Origin: Thermoplasmatota archaeon
GTDB taxonomy: Archaea; Thermoplasmatota; E2; DHVEG-1
Direction of reading: 5' to 3'
NCBI GenBank assembly: GCA_030619765.1
Contig: JAUXAU010000014.1
Span: 1 to 47,110, forward strand
Length of the DNA stretch: 47,110 nt
Positions 14,497 through 22,497 of the stretch are shown piece by piece (position 1 is the stretch's first letter; each line of letters starts with the position of its first letter). The position numbers and the translations under genes are program-made. The notes beneath the pieces are model-generated. The model was given only the letters and a program-made list of their open reading frames with translations. It was not told where the DNA came from and made no database searches.

Positions 14497-15013
14497 ATAA
14501 ATATTTGTTTCAAGGTAATTAATTTTTTTGTTTATAATTTATATTTGGAATATACTAAATGTGCTGTTCTTTGAGTTTCCTTTTTAGTAATTTCTCATCC
14601 ATCTTTTCCTAAAAACAATAATTCGCTTCTTCTTTAATTTTTGCAATGATTGAAAATTAAATAGTTTCTGCCCGAAAAAAATTGACTTTAGGTGCAAACT
14701 CAATAATATTAGCTACTTAGCAGATGGAGAAGAGTAATAACCTGAAGAATCAGTGACTGAAGATTTTCAGAATTCATCATTATATTATCCAATAGCTGAT
14801 TATCCATCTGAGGTCTCCCAATTGTCAATAAATCTGCTTGTTAAATAATTTATGCGAAAATTGGCTTTATTGTATAAAACCTTATTTTTATAAAAAAAGA
14901 AAGAGAGAGTGAGTTTAGCAAGCTTGAAATCCAGTACTAGGAAAAATCCGCAAAGTACTGGCTGATTTTTCTCCCGTTGGCTTGTTCGAATCCCCGTGGG
15001 TCCGTACTTGTTT
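14497..15013. other. 517-base gene-free stretch at the end of the accessory region
   Basis: No gene is seen on either strand. It contains one GACTTTAGGTGCAAA motif (14684-14698) preceded by TTCTGC as in repeat A, a hairpin with CCAGTACT (14931-14938) and AGTACTGG (14954-14961) around a 15-nt loop, and the tRNA-like 3' end at 14984-15004. The stretch may be the junction between an inserted segment and the chromosome. Confidence 0.45.
14984..15004 (+). other. tRNA 3'-end-like fragment, candidate att site
   Basis: GTTCGAATCCCCGTGGGTCC followed by G has the form of a tRNA T-loop (G-TTCGAAT-C), the 3' T-stem half CCCCG, an acceptor 3' strand TGGGTCC and a discriminator G. The upstream halves do not fit: the expected CGGGG before TTCGAAT is GCTTG here, and no GGACCCA acceptor strand is found upstream. 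This is what remains at one end when an integrase inserts at the 3' end of a tRNA gene. No integrase or intact tRNA is seen in the window. Confidence 0.45.
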
Positions 15014-15451
15014 TCAGCTATTAAAAAAATAACAGATAGGTTTTTTTCTATCTATATTTCTCGCAGTCCACACATCCTTCGATAGTGTGCTGTAGATGTT
15101 CCCCGTAGCTATGTTCTTAGGTTGTCTTTTAGTTGAGGATACATCTCTACCGTTTTTATAACCATTCTTTGCATATTTTAAAATAGTGTTCCTATTAAGT
15201 TGCCAATAATGTGTCAACCATTCTCTACCATTATATAATGTTGTTTCTTCCCGTCCAGATGTAAGCATACCTTCTTCCTCTAAAATATAAAATAATTGTC
15301 TATCCTCCAGTTCTAAAATGTTATCGATAACGCGATCCTCATACCCAAACAGATCCAGGACGAATCCAGCGATTCTTCTTGCTTCCTTTTTATCGACGCC
15401 CAGTCTGTTTATTATTGCTTTTGACAGATTATTTAACGTTATAATTTTCAT
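15014..15451 (-). CDS. DUF6015-like archaeal protein with C-terminal extension
   Basis: 145 residues; GGGGG lies upstream of the ATG. Residues 1-90 match the pattern of the small DUF6015 family: ITLNNLSKAIINRLGVDKKE, AGFVLDLFGYEDRVIDNIL, DRQLFYILEEEGMLTSGREE, then WLTHYWQLN. It is a helical, probably DNA-associated domain of unknown role, common in Thermoplasmata. From about residue 93 there is a basic tail of some 50 residues (KNGYKNGRDVSSTKRQPKN...) that I do not recognise. The gene ends within 10 nt of the tRNA-like fragment, so the tail could be sequence acquired at the junction. Confidence 0.6.
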   Translation of the reverse strand: MKIITLNNLSKAIINRLGVDKKEARRIAGFVLDLFGYEDRVIDNILELEDRQLFYILEEEGMLTSGREETTLYNGREWLTHYWQLNRNTILKYAKNGYKNGRDVSSTKRQPKNIATGNIYSTLSKDVWTARNIDRKKPICYFFNS

Positions 15452-15651
15452 ATGAGTGCGCCCCCTTATTTTTGTGCCCTTTTTATTCCCCCTACAATAT
15501 AGTGTGTAATTTATAGTATAAATGCTTTTCTATTTATTGAACCTAATCCTAAGTTAAAAGAATATCTAATAAAACTACGTGAAAATTAGTAGAGATGTAC
15601 TGGAAGATTGCTTATCCGTAAAACAAGAAAAGGTATTCTCTTTAGACAGGA

Positions 15652-15888
15652 TCAAGACTTATCTAATTTTTCATTTTTTTTAACATCAGCTAAATCAACT
15701 TTATTATCCAAGTTGATTATTATTGACCTATAGGGATATCCCTGTCCAAGCTGAACTCTACAAAAATAAAAACATTTTTTTGAATAAATACAAAGATAAT
15801 AAATACCATCAACTTCCCAACTATTGACAATGCTATATTTATCGAATTTGTTATCCATTGCTTCATATATCTCGGGAGGAATATCCAT
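15652..15888 (-). CDS. Hypothetical 78-residue protein
   Basis: Starts at ATG with GGAGTG about 13 nt upstream. MDIPPEIYEAMDNKFDKYSI is a helical start; the middle is a beta meander (WEVDGIYYLCIYSKKCFYFC) and the end is charged. This could be a small globular domain of the type found beside mobile elements, but no family is recognised. The single gene lies between DUF6015-like and the next hypothetical, all on the minus strand. Confidence 0.45.
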   Translation of the reverse strand: MDIPPEIYEAMDNKFDKYSIVNSWEVDGIYYLCIYSKKCFYFCRVQLGQGYPYRSIIINLDNKVDLADVKKNEKLDKS

Positions 15889-15979
15889 TCTAACCCTTCA
15901 CTCCTTTAAATCTCAAATCGATTTGGGTTAAAGAGTCAGTATTTAAATAATTTGAATACATTTTGCATTTAAAATATCC

Positions 15980-16366
15980 CTAAACAAACCACTCATTCAC
16001 TTCTTTTTTTTCCGAATCTGAAAGAGTTGATGACTCCTCAGTATCATCATCCCATTTCTCAGGTTTGGATGCAACTGTTTTTTCTTCTTTTGAATGATCT
16101 TCTGTTTTCTTTTCAACGGGTGTGTCAACCTTATCTTCATTCACTTTTTTTTCATGTTTGTAACTTTTACATTTTGATATCATTTTAAAAGCTTCATTAA
16201 CAAAATCAATTTCTTCAATTGTGGGACACCAACTTAATACATTTTTATCTGTATAGAAATTGGGCGTATCTTTATCAAAATGTACATTTAATGTTAATTT
16301 TCCGGAATTTCTATCTTTTTCTACCTGTAGCTTTACGTGGATATTCTCATTTTTTTTCATGCTCAT
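15980..16366 (-). CDS. Hypothetical protein with beta-rich N-terminus and acidic tail
   Basis: 128 residues. Residues 1-65 look folded (IHVKLQVEKDRNSGKLTLNV, then NVLSWCPTIEEIDFVNEAF). Residues 66-128 are a low-complexity Lys/Glu/Asp/Ser stretch ending KKEVNEWFV, where the final aromatic residues could be a docking tail. MSMKKNEN offers two starts (M1, M3). No family recognised, no signal peptide. GGATGGGAT directly upstream is a possible ribosome-binding site. Confidence 0.5.
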   Translation of the reverse strand: MSMKKNENIHVKLQVEKDRNSGKLTLNVHFDKDTPNFYTDKNVLSWCPTIEEIDFVNEAFKMISKCKSYKHEKKVNEDKVDTPVEKKTEDHSKEEKTVASKPEKWDDDTEESSTLSDSEKKEVNEWFV

Positions 16367-16669
16367 CCCATCCTGTTAACAAAAACAATATCATTAATTA
16401 CAATTTATACTTTTCTTTTACCCATAAATGGCAACTCAAGTAACAAAAACCTTACTAAAATGTTTTTGTTTCTCTGTTGATTATAGTACTATCATATCTG
16501 AGCTTTGTATTCGTAAGTGATTTCGGTGAACAAATCTCCGATCTTTTTAAAGTAAGAGCCTAATCGTGGATTCCCAGGGGTTATCGTTCCAGCTACCTCC
16601 AGACGGATTTTAGGTTAACCTTAAATTGCCAGAGCAACTCTTAAAATTATAATCCTCAACTTCGCTGAA
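16367..16669. other. Gene-free stretch with a pilin-like C-terminal remnant
   Basis: No complete gene. On the minus strand 16547-16609 a short open stretch directly after a stop reads PSGGSWNDNPWESTI and ends in a stop; such Trp/Asn/Gly-rich ends occur in exported archaeal proteins, and it lies just downstream of the pilin-like gene. AGGTTAACCT (about 16611-16620) is a perfect palindrome. Otherwise nothing recognised. Confidence 0.3.
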
Positions 16670-18196
16670 TTAATCGATGATATCCCCATTATCTACTATC
16701 TGTACTGTTTTTACAAAACCGTGAGTATTTGGGCCTCTATATGCTATTGCATAGACGGTGGTGCCTGAAACACGGATTATATCAGGTTCATAACCTTTAT
16801 CGGCTTCAAATGCTGCATTATCAATAATTGTATCCGTGATATTTCCATTGTCTGCTATCTCCTCTGTCAATAAAAAATCTAAATTGTTTTCGCTTCTATA
16901 TGTAATAGCAAATATGTTTCCTGAGACATGGATTATATTGAATTCATAACCTTTATCAGTGTCAAACTCAAAGTTATCAATAGCTGTATCATTGATATCT
17001 CCGTTGTCTGCTATCTGTACTGTTTTTAAGAAGGCGTCATCATTTTCTCCTTGATATGCGATAGCATATATGTTTCCTGAGACGTGGATTATATTGGGTT
17101 CATAACCTTGATCAGTGTCAAACTCAAAGCTATCAACAACTGTATCATTGATATTTCCGTTGTCAGCTATCTCCACTGTCTTTAAGAAGCCGTCACCATT
17201 TTCTCCTTGATATGCGATAGCATATATGTTTCCTGAGACGTGGATTATATTGGATTCATAACATTTATCAGTGTCAAACTCTAGGGTGTCAATAACTGTG
17301 TCGGTGATATCTCCGTTGTCTGCTATCTCCACTGTCTTTAAGTAACCGTCATCTTTATCACCACCGTATGCTATGGCATAGATGTTGCCAGAAACATGGA
17401 TTATATTTGGTTCATAACCATTCTTAATATCAAACTCTAAAGAGTCCTTAACTGCAACATTTATATCTCCGTTGTCTGCTATCTCCACTGTCTTTAAGTA
17501 ACCGTCATCACTTTCTCCTTGATATGCGATAGCATATATGTTTCCTGAGACGTGGATTATATTGGGTTCATAACATTTATCAGTGTCAAACTCTAGGGTA
17601 TCAATAACTGTGTCGGTAATATCTCCGTTGTCTGCTATCTCCACTGTTTTTAAGTAACCGTCATCGCTCTCGCCCCTATATGCTATGGCATAGATTTTGC
17701 CGGAAACATGGATTATATCAGGTTCATAACACCTCACATTATCAAACTTAAAGGTGTCACTATTTGCTATTATTATTCCCTCCTGAATGATTCCTGTCAT
17801 TAATATGGATTCAGCTAAGCTATCAATGACAATAGCCTTAACTTGAAGATTTGTTATATCTTCGGTTGGTGTGTAAACCAGTTGTTCACCTATGTCCCAT
17901 TGTCCGTTCTCCTTAGATTCATTATCTAAATAATCTCCATCTCCAACAGTTATACTCTTAGGGATTCCTCCTATCATTAGCCTAACTTCTGTATTAAAAT
18001 CCAATGCTTCTCCTCCGCGATGTGTTAGTACTATATTGCCGCCTTCTATTGATCCAACAATGTCAACATATGGTGCAGGATTGGGTAAAGGATAGGATAA
18101 AACATACATATACACGGTGGATAAAATTGCTAACGCAATCAGCAGTAACAAAGCAGCTCCAACTATCTGAGATATTGCTTTATCCTCTTTTTTCAT
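16670..18196 (-). CDS. Pilin-like surface protein with seven 52-residue repeats (probable beta-propeller)
   Basis: The start is taken at ATG 18194-18196 (MKKEDKAISQIVGAALLLL), because archaeal class III/pilin leaders begin this way and GGGATGGGG precedes it; ATG 18211 would add MKGWG. The leader (KKEDKAISQIVG plus hydrophobic helix to about residue 35) is the archaeal type IV pilin N-terminus, processed by a prepilin peptidase. A beta-rich domain follows to about 145. The rest is seven head-to-tail repeats of about 52 residues with NIIHVSGNIYAIAYQGE, LKTVEIADNGDI and DTLEFDTDKCYEP, the last ending at the C-terminus. Seven such units fit a closed seven-bladed propeller displayed on a pilus or at the surface. 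The DNA repeats (156 bp) are similar enough for recombination to change the copy number. Confidence 0.8.
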   Translation of the reverse strand: MKKEDKAISQIVGAALLLLIALAILSTVYMYVLSYPLPNPAPYVDIVGSIEGGNIVLTHRGGEALDFNTEVRLMIGGIPKSITVGDGDYLDNESKENGQWDIGEQLVYTPTEDITNLQVKAIVIDSLAESILMTGIIQEGIIIANSDTFKFDNVRCYEPDIIHVSGKIYAIAYRGESDDGYLKTVEIADNGDITDTVIDTLEFDTDKCYEPNIIHVSGNIYAIAYQGESDDGYLKTVEIADNGDINVAVKDSLEFDIKNGYEPNIIHVSGNIYAIAYGGDKDDGYLKTVEIADNGDITDTVIDTLEFDTDKCYESNIIHVSGNIYAIAYQGENGDGFLKTVEIADNGNINDTVVDSFEFDTDQGYEPNIIHVSGNIYAIAYQGENDDAFLKTVQIADNGDINDTAIDNFEFDTDKGYEFNIIHVSGNIFAITYRSENNLDFLLTEEIADNGNITDTIIDNAAFEADKGYEPDIIRVSGTTVYAIAYRGPNTHGFVKTVQIVDNGDIID

Positions 18197-18407
18197 TCCC
18201 CATCCCTTCAATAATTTTTTATCTTATCTCTCTCACCAACTATTTATCTAAAACGTGTCTTTGCTTATAAAATTATATTCTTAAAATCCATTTTTTCCAT
18301 TGCTACCTCTTTCTCTTGGTAGAATTGTCCTGGGTAGTTGCATTCTTTGTTTTTAGAGGAACTCTGATTTATAGAATAAATCAACAATGAACTTGCTTTT
18401 CCAACAG

Positions 18408-18417
18408 TATTTAAATA
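18408..18417 (+). promoter_or_regulatory. TATA box of the NAD kinase-like gene
   Basis: TATTTAAATA, 33 nt before ATG 18450. It implies transcription start near 18440 and a leader of about 10 nt. It also argues against the in-frame ATG at 18387, which lies upstream of the box. Confidence 0.5.
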
Positions 18418-18449
18418 TTGATGAATGGTTATATCGCATAGAAGTAAAA

Positions 18450-19601
18450 ATGCAATCAAAGATTGGTTTTGTTGTCAATCCTATTGCTGGAATGGGCGGA
18501 CGTGTGGGACTTAAAGGAACAGACGGTGTCTTTAAAAAAGCAGTTGAATTAGGGGCAAAACCGGTAGCACCAAATAAAGCACAAGAAATGTTAAAAGAAT
18601 TCATATCAAATTTTTCAAAAAATGATGACATAAAATGGTTTACATGTAAAGGAGAAATGGGAGGCAACGAATTAGAAAATGCAGGCATTAGAGAAATTGA
18701 GATCGTCTATGATACAGATGATAAAAACACCTCTGCCGAAGATACAAAAAAGGCTTGCAAGAAATTTTTGGATTTAGATGTGGATTTAATTGTTTTCTGT
18801 GGAGGAGATGGAACTGCAAGAGATGTTTTTAAGACAGTTGGTAAAAAAATCCCTATTCTAGGCATCCCTTCAGGAGTAAAAATGCATTCTGGAGTGTTTG
18901 GAATAAATACGAGCGCTACAGCAAAGATGCTTCACGAATTTGTAAATCAGACTCTAACCATTGGTGATTCTGAAATTATGGACCTTGATGAAGACCTTTA
19001 TAGAAAAGGAGAATGGAATATTCAATTGTTTGGTATTGCTAAAGGTATTGTGGAACCTACATACATACAGGTTGGAAAGACCCATTATGAATCAGTATCC
19101 GATGATGAAATTAAAGATGAACTTACTGAGCATATTATAGATGAAATTGAACAAAATAATGATTTCCTATATCTCTTTGGATCTGGCGGAACCATCGACT
19201 ATGTTGCAAGGAAAATGAATTTATATAATACTTTACTAGGTATTGACGCAGTTTACAAAAAAAAGGTTGTGGGCAAAGATCTTAATGAGAATAAGATCCT
19301 AAAGCTATTGGACAGGTATCAAAATGCTAAAGTTATTCTTAGCCCAATAGGGGCACAGGGTTTTATACTTGGTCGAGGAAATCTGCAATTGAGCCCCGAG
19401 GTAATAAAGAAGATAGGCTTGGACAATATAATAGTGATATCTACACCGTCAAAACTTGTACATACTCCCGTTATAAGAGTAGATACAGGAGATAAAACGT
19501 TGGATAAACAATTTGCTGAGTTAGAATTTATGATGGTGGTAGTTGGATATCGTCTGAGTAGAGTTGTAAAGATACAAAATAAATTAAAGAATCATGTCTA
19601 A
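18450..19601 (+). CDS. ATP-NAD kinase-like protein (COG3199 type)
   Basis: 383 residues from ATG 18450 (MQSKIGFVVNPIAGMGGRVG), chosen for the TATA position. The NAD kinase/diacylglycerol kinase fold is shown by VVNPIAGMGG at the start and GGDGT at 118-122 (IVFCGGDGTARD), the nucleotide-binding and catalytic motif; GSGGTIDY about 265 residues in is also typical. COG3199 members are longer than classical NAD kinases (about 290) and were predicted to be ATP- or polyphosphate-dependent NAD kinases. The substrate here cannot be told from sequence. Monocistronic; a short hairpin (ATCGGC TCC GCCGAT, 19606-19620) follows the stop. Confidence 0.8.
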   Translation: MQSKIGFVVNPIAGMGGRVGLKGTDGVFKKAVELGAKPVAPNKAQEMLKEFISNFSKNDDIKWFTCKGEMGGNELENAGIREIEIVYDTDDKNTSAEDTKKACKKFLDLDVDLIVFCGGDGTARDVFKTVGKKIPILGIPSGVKMHSGVFGINTSATAKMLHEFVNQTLTIGDSEIMDLDEDLYRKGEWNIQLFGIAKGIVEPTYIQVGKTHYESVSDDEIKDELTEHIIDEIEQNNDFLYLFGSGGTIDYVARKMNLYNTLLGIDAVYKKKVVGKDLNENKILKLLDRYQNAKVILSPIGAQGFILGRGNLQLSPEVIKKIGLDNIIVISTPSKLVHTPVIRVDTGDKTLDKQFAELEFMMVVVGYRLSRVVKIQNKLKNHV

Positions 19602-19605
19602 ACCC

Positions 19606-19620
19606 ATCGGCTCCGCCGAT
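19606..19620. terminator. Short GC hairpin after the NAD kinase-like gene
   Basis: ATCGGC, TCC loop, GCCGAT, starting 5 nt after the stop, then TCGCCTTTTA. A candidate transcript end, though archaeal terminators rely on T-runs more than hairpins. Confidence 0.35.
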
Positions 19621-19658
19621 TCGCCTTTTACCCGAGCCAACAAACAAATTAAAAAATA

Positions 19659-19689
19659 AACGATATAGCACCCATAAAACTATATCGTT
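19659..19689. other. Perfect 10-bp inverted repeat
   Basis: AACGATATAG, 11-nt loop, CTATATCGTT. It lies about 20 nt beyond the end of a basic reading frame on the minus strand (19711-19806). A chance occurrence of a perfect 10-bp dyad here is unlikely; it may be a 3' end structure of a small minus-strand transcript. Confidence 0.4.
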
Positions 19690-19710
19690 AGCAACAAAAC
19701 GATACAACAG

Positions 19711-19806
19711 TTACCTCGGCGTTCTTTTAGACTTTCGACTTTGTTTAGCCTCCCAGTGCTTACGCTTTTTAACACGTCTCTCTTCTTTATCAACCCGGTG
19801 GTGTAA
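19711..19806 (-). other. Possible tiny, very basic reading frame without normal start
   Basis: A minus-strand frame ends with TAA at 19711-19713 and reads RVDKEERRVKKRKHWEAKQS, then RKSKRTPR, resembling the tails of ribosomal or RNA-binding basic peptides. No ATG, GTG or TTG is available before the upstream stop. So this is either a relic, a gene with a non-standard start, or chance. Confidence 0.25.
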
Positions 19807-19893
19807 ATTTTACAAAAATTTTAAAAAATGTTGCTGTAAATTTAGTTACAAATGCTTTTATATGTAAATATTATTTCATATTAGGGTTCAGCG

Positions 19894-20748
19894 ATGCACA
19901 AAGATTTGCAAATTGATGATATTCCTAAATCGAGTGGAATATTATATCGAGGTGAATTTATTTACTATATAGGTTCATTGATCTTTGGTACAGGCATTGC
20001 ATCACTTTTTATAGGGACTGCATTTATTATGATTTTCCCACTGCATTCTAAATCAGATCCAGGGGAGATTATTCTTACTACCATGTTAGTAGCCCTTGGT
20101 ATTGCACTGATCTTGATTGGCATTAATATTATGATGAGACATACGAAATATGGGAAATACATTGTGATTGTGAGTTCTCTCTTGTCATTGATTGCTGTTC
20201 TAATTTTTGTATTGAGTTATTATAATAATTACTGGTATTATCCCCTTATAAGTTATGTTATTGCTTTTTATGTTATTGGATTTTCAATGTTGCTAGGTAA
20301 TGCGTTTGCAAATATAATGCTCTGGACGATTCGCGGAAAAACTGAAATTGCAACAAGTGGGGAAGACAAGGGCAGAATATATACCGATGAAGAAATTCAA
20401 CGAGATATAGAAGAAGCAACAAGAAAAAGTATGGAATTAGTCGCCAGTGAATTACAATTTGAAATAAGTAACAGTGACATAAAGAACATAAAAGTAGGTG
20501 AAGCCTTTTATGAATCTCGTGGTACGGTGACACGCGTCAAAGATGATATGGATGAATCACAAACTTTGAGACAAACAATTAGCCCAGGTGAAACTGAGAA
20601 ATGGGGTTCAATAGGACTTGATAAAGCCTCGGTGCAATTGGCCAAAACCTTAGAAGAACAAACAACTGAGAAAAAGAGATTCGTAGATATTAAAGGAAGA
20701 ATTATAAAAGGATGGGAAAAATTTACCAGTTTTCTAAGGTTAAAATAG
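19894..20748 (+). CDS. Four-helix membrane protein paired with the actin-like gene
   Basis: 284 residues. There are four predicted membrane segments: YIGSLIFGTGIASLFIGTAF (about 25-45), ILTTMLVALGIALILIGINI (60-79), IVIVSSLLSLIAVLIFVL (90-107) and LISYVIAFYVIGFSMLLGNA (118-137). About 140 soluble residues follow, with a coiled-coil-like, charged stretch (DEEIQRDIEEATRKSMELVA) and SPGETEKWGSIGLDKASVQL, probably cytoplasmic. A TTTATATG box lies about 35 nt upstream of ATG. The family is not recognised. The actin-like ATPase starts 89 nt downstream on the same strand; a membrane tether for filaments would be a natural role, but this is inference. Confidence 0.6.
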   Translation: MHKDLQIDDIPKSSGILYRGEFIYYIGSLIFGTGIASLFIGTAFIMIFPLHSKSDPGEIILTTMLVALGIALILIGINIMMRHTKYGKYIVIVSSLLSLIAVLIFVLSYYNNYWYYPLISYVIAFYVIGFSMLLGNAFANIMLWTIRGKTEIATSGEDKGRIYTDEEIQRDIEEATRKSMELVASELQFEISNSDIKNIKVGEAFYESRGTVTRVKDDMDESQTLRQTISPGETEKWGSIGLDKASVQLAKTLEEQTTEKKRFVDIKGRIIKGWEKFTSFLRLK

Positions 20749-20837
20749 TAGGTAAAGCGTTTAAATAGACACCCGAAACGTTTTTAAATCAAATATTGCT
20801 TTAATCTTATAATTAGCTAGGAGGATGTGATATAAAA

Positions 20838-21890
20838 ATGGCGAAAGGCCTAGATATTGGAACCATGAATATCATCTGTGCCGAGAGAGAAGGCGATGAT
20901 ATAATTTTTATGAGGCAGAGGAACGCTTTTATGAAACTTGATTCTAGTGACCTAACAAAAAATATGTTAGATATTTCAAAAGTTCTTTATATCGAAGAAA
21001 ATGGAGAAATATCCCTTTTGGGTGAAGATGCTTTTAAATTCGCAACTATATTTGAGAAAGATGCGAGAAGACCAATGAGTCACGGCATTATAAGTCCCAA
21101 AGAGAAGGAAGCAATACCAATCATGAAGCTAATCGTGGAGAATGTTTTAGGACAACCCAAAAGTCAAAACGAGGTATTATATATTTCAACGCCAGCAGAC
21201 CCAATAGATGCAGATATGAACGTGTTATATCATAAAAAAACAATGGAAGCACTAGCGAGGGGATTGAAATACAAGACACATACGATAGATGAAGGCTTAG
21301 CGGTTATATTTTCTGAGCTGTCAGATTGGAACTTCACTGGATTAGGTATAAGTGTTGGCGCAGGTCTTACAAATGTAACACTCGCATATTTGGCTACACC
21401 TTTAATGTCTTTCAGTATTGCCCGTGGAGGAGATTGGATCGACGAGCAGGTTGCAAAGTCTACAGGGCTACCGAAAGAACATGTAACTTCCGCAAAAGAG
21501 ACAGGCTCTAAGTTAGGTAAGGAGATTAAAATCGGAAGCACGGAGGGAGCTTTAACCGTCTATTATGATGCTTTAATGACATATGTAATTCAGAACTTGA
21601 ATAGGAAGCTCGGAGAGATAACACCACCAAACGTAGCATTCCCTGTAGCGATTGCAGGAGGAAGCGCCTTGCCAGAAGGATTCTTCGAAATTTTCGATAA
21701 AAAATTAAGAGAAGCAAAATTTCGAATCGAAATTTCGAAAATAATTCATGCTAGAGACCCATTAAATTCAGTTGCAAGGGGATGTCTAATTGCAGCTAAA
21801 ACACAGGAAGAAAAGAAATATGGTAAAATAAATTTACCACCAAAGAAAGAAGTACATAATAAAAAACATACGAAAAAATGGAGAAAGTGA
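20838..21890 (+). CDS. Actin/MreB/Hsp70-superfamily ATPase
   Basis: 350 residues; GGAGG lies about 13 nt before ATG. The actin-fold ATP motifs are in order: phosphate-1 GLDIGTMNIICA (4-15), connect-1 near DEGLAVIFSELS, phosphate-2 GISVGAGLTNVTLAY (about 168-182), and the adenosine motif AIAGGSALPEGF (about 270-281). The tail is Lys-rich (KKEVHNKKHTKKWRK). It is shorter than Hsp70 and of MreB size (about 340), so a filament-forming MreB-like or archaeal actin-related protein is the likely reading rather than a chaperone. The pairing with the upstream membrane protein suggests a cytoskeletal or cell-shape unit. Whether it polymerises cannot be seen. Confidence 0.75.
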   Translation: MAKGLDIGTMNIICAEREGDDIIFMRQRNAFMKLDSSDLTKNMLDISKVLYIEENGEISLLGEDAFKFATIFEKDARRPMSHGIISPKEKEAIPIMKLIVENVLGQPKSQNEVLYISTPADPIDADMNVLYHKKTMEALARGLKYKTHTIDEGLAVIFSELSDWNFTGLGISVGAGLTNVTLAYLATPLMSFSIARGGDWIDEQVAKSTGLPKEHVTSAKETGSKLGKEIKIGSTEGALTVYYDALMTYVIQNLNRKLGEITPPNVAFPVAIAGGSALPEGFFEIFDKKLREAKFRIEISKIIHARDPLNSVARGCLIAAKTQEEKKYGKINLPPKKEVHNKKHTKKWRK

Positions 21891-22024
21891 CTAGTCAGAT
21901 AGAAAATTAAATGCCTATTCATCCTATAATCTTTCTGTTTTTATTTGAGATAGAATAACGGATCTGCCAATACTAATTTACCACAACCAAAAATATACAG
22001 AACCATCAACTCGGCTTATTTAAA

Positions 22025-22195
22025 TCACCTCCTCTTACACTTCTGAATAATACAGTAAGAACCACAACCACTACAATAATTAGGTAACAAATTAGAACTT
22101 CCTTGATTACCACAACTTTTACACATCCATAAGAAATTAGAATTACTATATATACGCCTCTTAAAACGTCTTGATTCCTTATTTACACAACTCAT
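22025..22195 (-). CDS. Small zinc-ribbon protein (56 residues)
   Basis: Reads from ATG 22195: a basic start (NKESRRFKRRIYSNSN), then WMCKSCGNQGSSNLLPNYCS, GCGSYCIIQKCKRR. Two C-x2-C pairs (CKSC and CSGC) 16 residues apart form a zinc ribbon; more cysteines follow. Such proteins usually bind DNA, RNA or a partner protein. AATATTTAAT at about 22246-22255 is a candidate TATA box on the minus strand. Monocistronic, in the otherwise gene-free gap 21891-22497, and convergent with the actin-like gene. Confidence 0.6.
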   Translation of the reverse strand: MSCVNKESRRFKRRIYSNSNFLWMCKSCGNQGSSNLLPNYCSGCGSYCIIQKCKRR

Positions 22196-22497
22196 TTAAA
22201 GCACATCCCAGACCTCATTAACTCAATACCTACACCTTTTTTCTCATTAAATATTGCTATTTTGCTAATACTTTTTATAGATCTTTACAAGACTGTATAA
22301 ATTAGCGAAAAACATTAATGCGACAACTTTATATATAACAAATATAATGATTATTATACATTTTTACAACAAATAACCTGTAAAACCACTAATTTCTTTT
22401 CTTTGTAAAGATACAAACCAACAACTTTTAATATGCCCATCTATTTCACTGAAAACTGCTAAATCTCATTGTTACAAACTTTGGGAGGAATAGACTT
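22196..22497. promoter_or_regulatory. Divergent promoter region
   Basis: 302 bases. It holds a minus-strand TATA candidate (22246-22255) and plus-strand candidates TTTATATATAAC (about 22328-22339) and CTTTTAATATG (about 22424-22434). GGGAGG precedes the 22498 start. No gene seen. Confidence 0.4.

Noticed and set aside
14860-15008. Complete tRNA gene, possibly with intron
   Set aside because: No acceptor 5' strand complementary to TGGGTCC, no T-stem 5' half and no D-arm could be found upstream; only the 3' end is present.
16690-17760. Regular repeats considered as a CRISPR array
   Set aside because: The period is 156 bp, without spacers, and each unit translates as a conserved protein repeat; it is coding.
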